Both the position numbers and the translations under genes were made by a program. Below the pieces are notes generated by a model, which worked only from the letters and a program-made list of their open reading frames with translations, was not told the origin of the DNA and ran no database searches. Below are positions 6,035-6,547 of a stretch of 6,547 nt of DNA, piece by piece (the stretch's first letter is position 1; each line of letters begins with the position of its first letter). The stretch lies in NCBI GenBank assembly GCA_013695395.1, contig JACDAP010000159.1, positions 1 to 6,547 on the forward strand. The letters are read 5' to 3'. The stretch is from Solirubrobacterales bacterium. GTDB lineage: Bacteria; Actinomycetota; Thermoleophilia; Solirubrobacterales; Solirubrobacteraceae.

Positions 6035-6547
6035 TCAGAGCCCGAGCTCGCGCGCGTACTTCGTGCGGTAGTCGCGCTCCGCGTCGCGGACCCTCTGGAC
6101 GTACTCGCGTGTCTCTGTGAACGGGATGTCCCGGATGCGGAACCGCTCGCCGTTCGCGGTGGCCTCGGCCACCCAGCGCTCGACGTTGCCCTCCCCGCCG
6201 TTGTACGCCGCGAGGGCGAGCGCCTCGTCGCCGCCGAAGCGCCCCAGCAGGTAGCGCATGTAGTAGGCGCCGTAGGAGATGTTCACCTGCGGGGTCGCGA
6301 GGTCCTCGATCTGGAAAAGCGTGCCGCCGGACTTCCGCGCGATGTCGCGGGCGGTCGCCGGCGTGATCTGCATGAGCCCGAGCGCGCCTGCGCTCGACTC
6401 CTGGCCGTCGCGGAACCGCGACTCCGTGTAGATCATGCCCGCGATCAGCGCGGCGTCGATGCCCTTGTCGGCCGCCTGCTGGCGGATGATGTCCTCGTGG
6501 CGCAGCGGGAGGGTGATCTCGCGGACCGCCGAATCGAAGATCCCGGA
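6035..6547 (-). CDS. Lytic transglycosylase, SLT domain (partial, N-terminus outside window)
   Basis: The visible 170 residues run in frame from the right edge, without a start, to a TGA at 6037-6035. An internal Met at 6436 is not the true start, because conserved family sequence lies upstream of it (LPLRHEDIIRQQAADKGIDA). The soluble-lytic-transglycosylase signature is complete. The catalytic Glu is in IYTESRF (visible residue 42), followed by GALGLMQITPATA (54-66), YGAYYMRYLLGRFGG and AYNGGEGNV; the C-terminal TREYVQRV block is also typical of this family. These enzymes cleave the MurNAc-GlcNAc bond of peptidoglycan with formation of 1,6-anhydroMurNAc outside the membrane. The missing N-terminus should hold a signal peptide or membrane anchor (inference). 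It lies 121 bp upstream of uvrB on the same strand. Confidence 0.93.
   Translation of the reverse strand, partial: SGIFDSAVREITLPLRHEDIIRQQAADKGIDAALIAGMIYTESRFRDGQESSAGALGLMQITPATARDIARKSGGTLFQIEDLATPQVNISYGAYYMRYLLGRFGGDEALALAAYNGGEGNVERWVAEATANGERFRIRDIPFTETREYVQRVRDAERDYRTKYARELGL

Noticed and set aside
6035..6436. A complete small 133-residue lytic transglycosylase starting at 6436
   Set aside because: The frame stays open to the window edge, and the upstream residues match the family just before the catalytic Glu, so the Met at 6436 is internal.

Overview
This window comes from a high-GC bacterium. The gene content and protein style suggest Actinomycetota, most likely a Thermoleophilia/Solirubrobacterales-like lineage. 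The reasons are a DivIVA protein with the N-terminal block LDRQSIEKKDFPI, a short MutY without a NUDIX domain, and a secreted protein with a choice-of-anchor-like domain, aspartate-rich repeats and a Cys-bounded C-terminal domain. The taxonomic placement is inference, because there is no rRNA gene here. I count six protein genes, two of them cut by the window edges, and no RNA genes, insertion sequences or CRISPR arrays.

Layout from left to right. A DivIVA-family coiled-coil gene (1-578, minus, C-terminus cut off) follows mutY (627-1466, minus). mutY starts inside the stop codon of a gene for a secreted, repeat-containing protein (1463-2839, minus), so these two and probably divIVA form one transcription unit. 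A 191-bp divergent intergenic region (2840-3030) holds several palindromes and the start of an L,D-transpeptidase gene (3031-3759, plus). That gene runs head-on into uvrB (3772-5913, minus) with only 12 bp between the stop codons. Upstream of uvrB, after a 121-bp spacer with a GC-rich hairpin, is the end of a lytic transglycosylase gene (6035-6547, minus, N-terminus cut off).

Two themes run through the window. One is DNA repair: MutY removes adenine opposite 8-oxoguanine, and UvrB is the damage-verifying helicase of nucleotide excision repair. The other is the cell envelope: a peptidoglycan cross-linking enzyme, a peptidoglycan-cleaving enzyme, a DivIVA-type scaffold and a secreted, possibly calcium-binding protein. 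Nothing here amounts to a new defence or mobile system. The points worth a second look are the near-identical 126-bp-period duplication in the secreted protein, the 18-bp perfect palindrome in the divergent promoter region, the overlap of the secreted-protein gene with mutY, and unsettled start codons for uvrB and divIVA.
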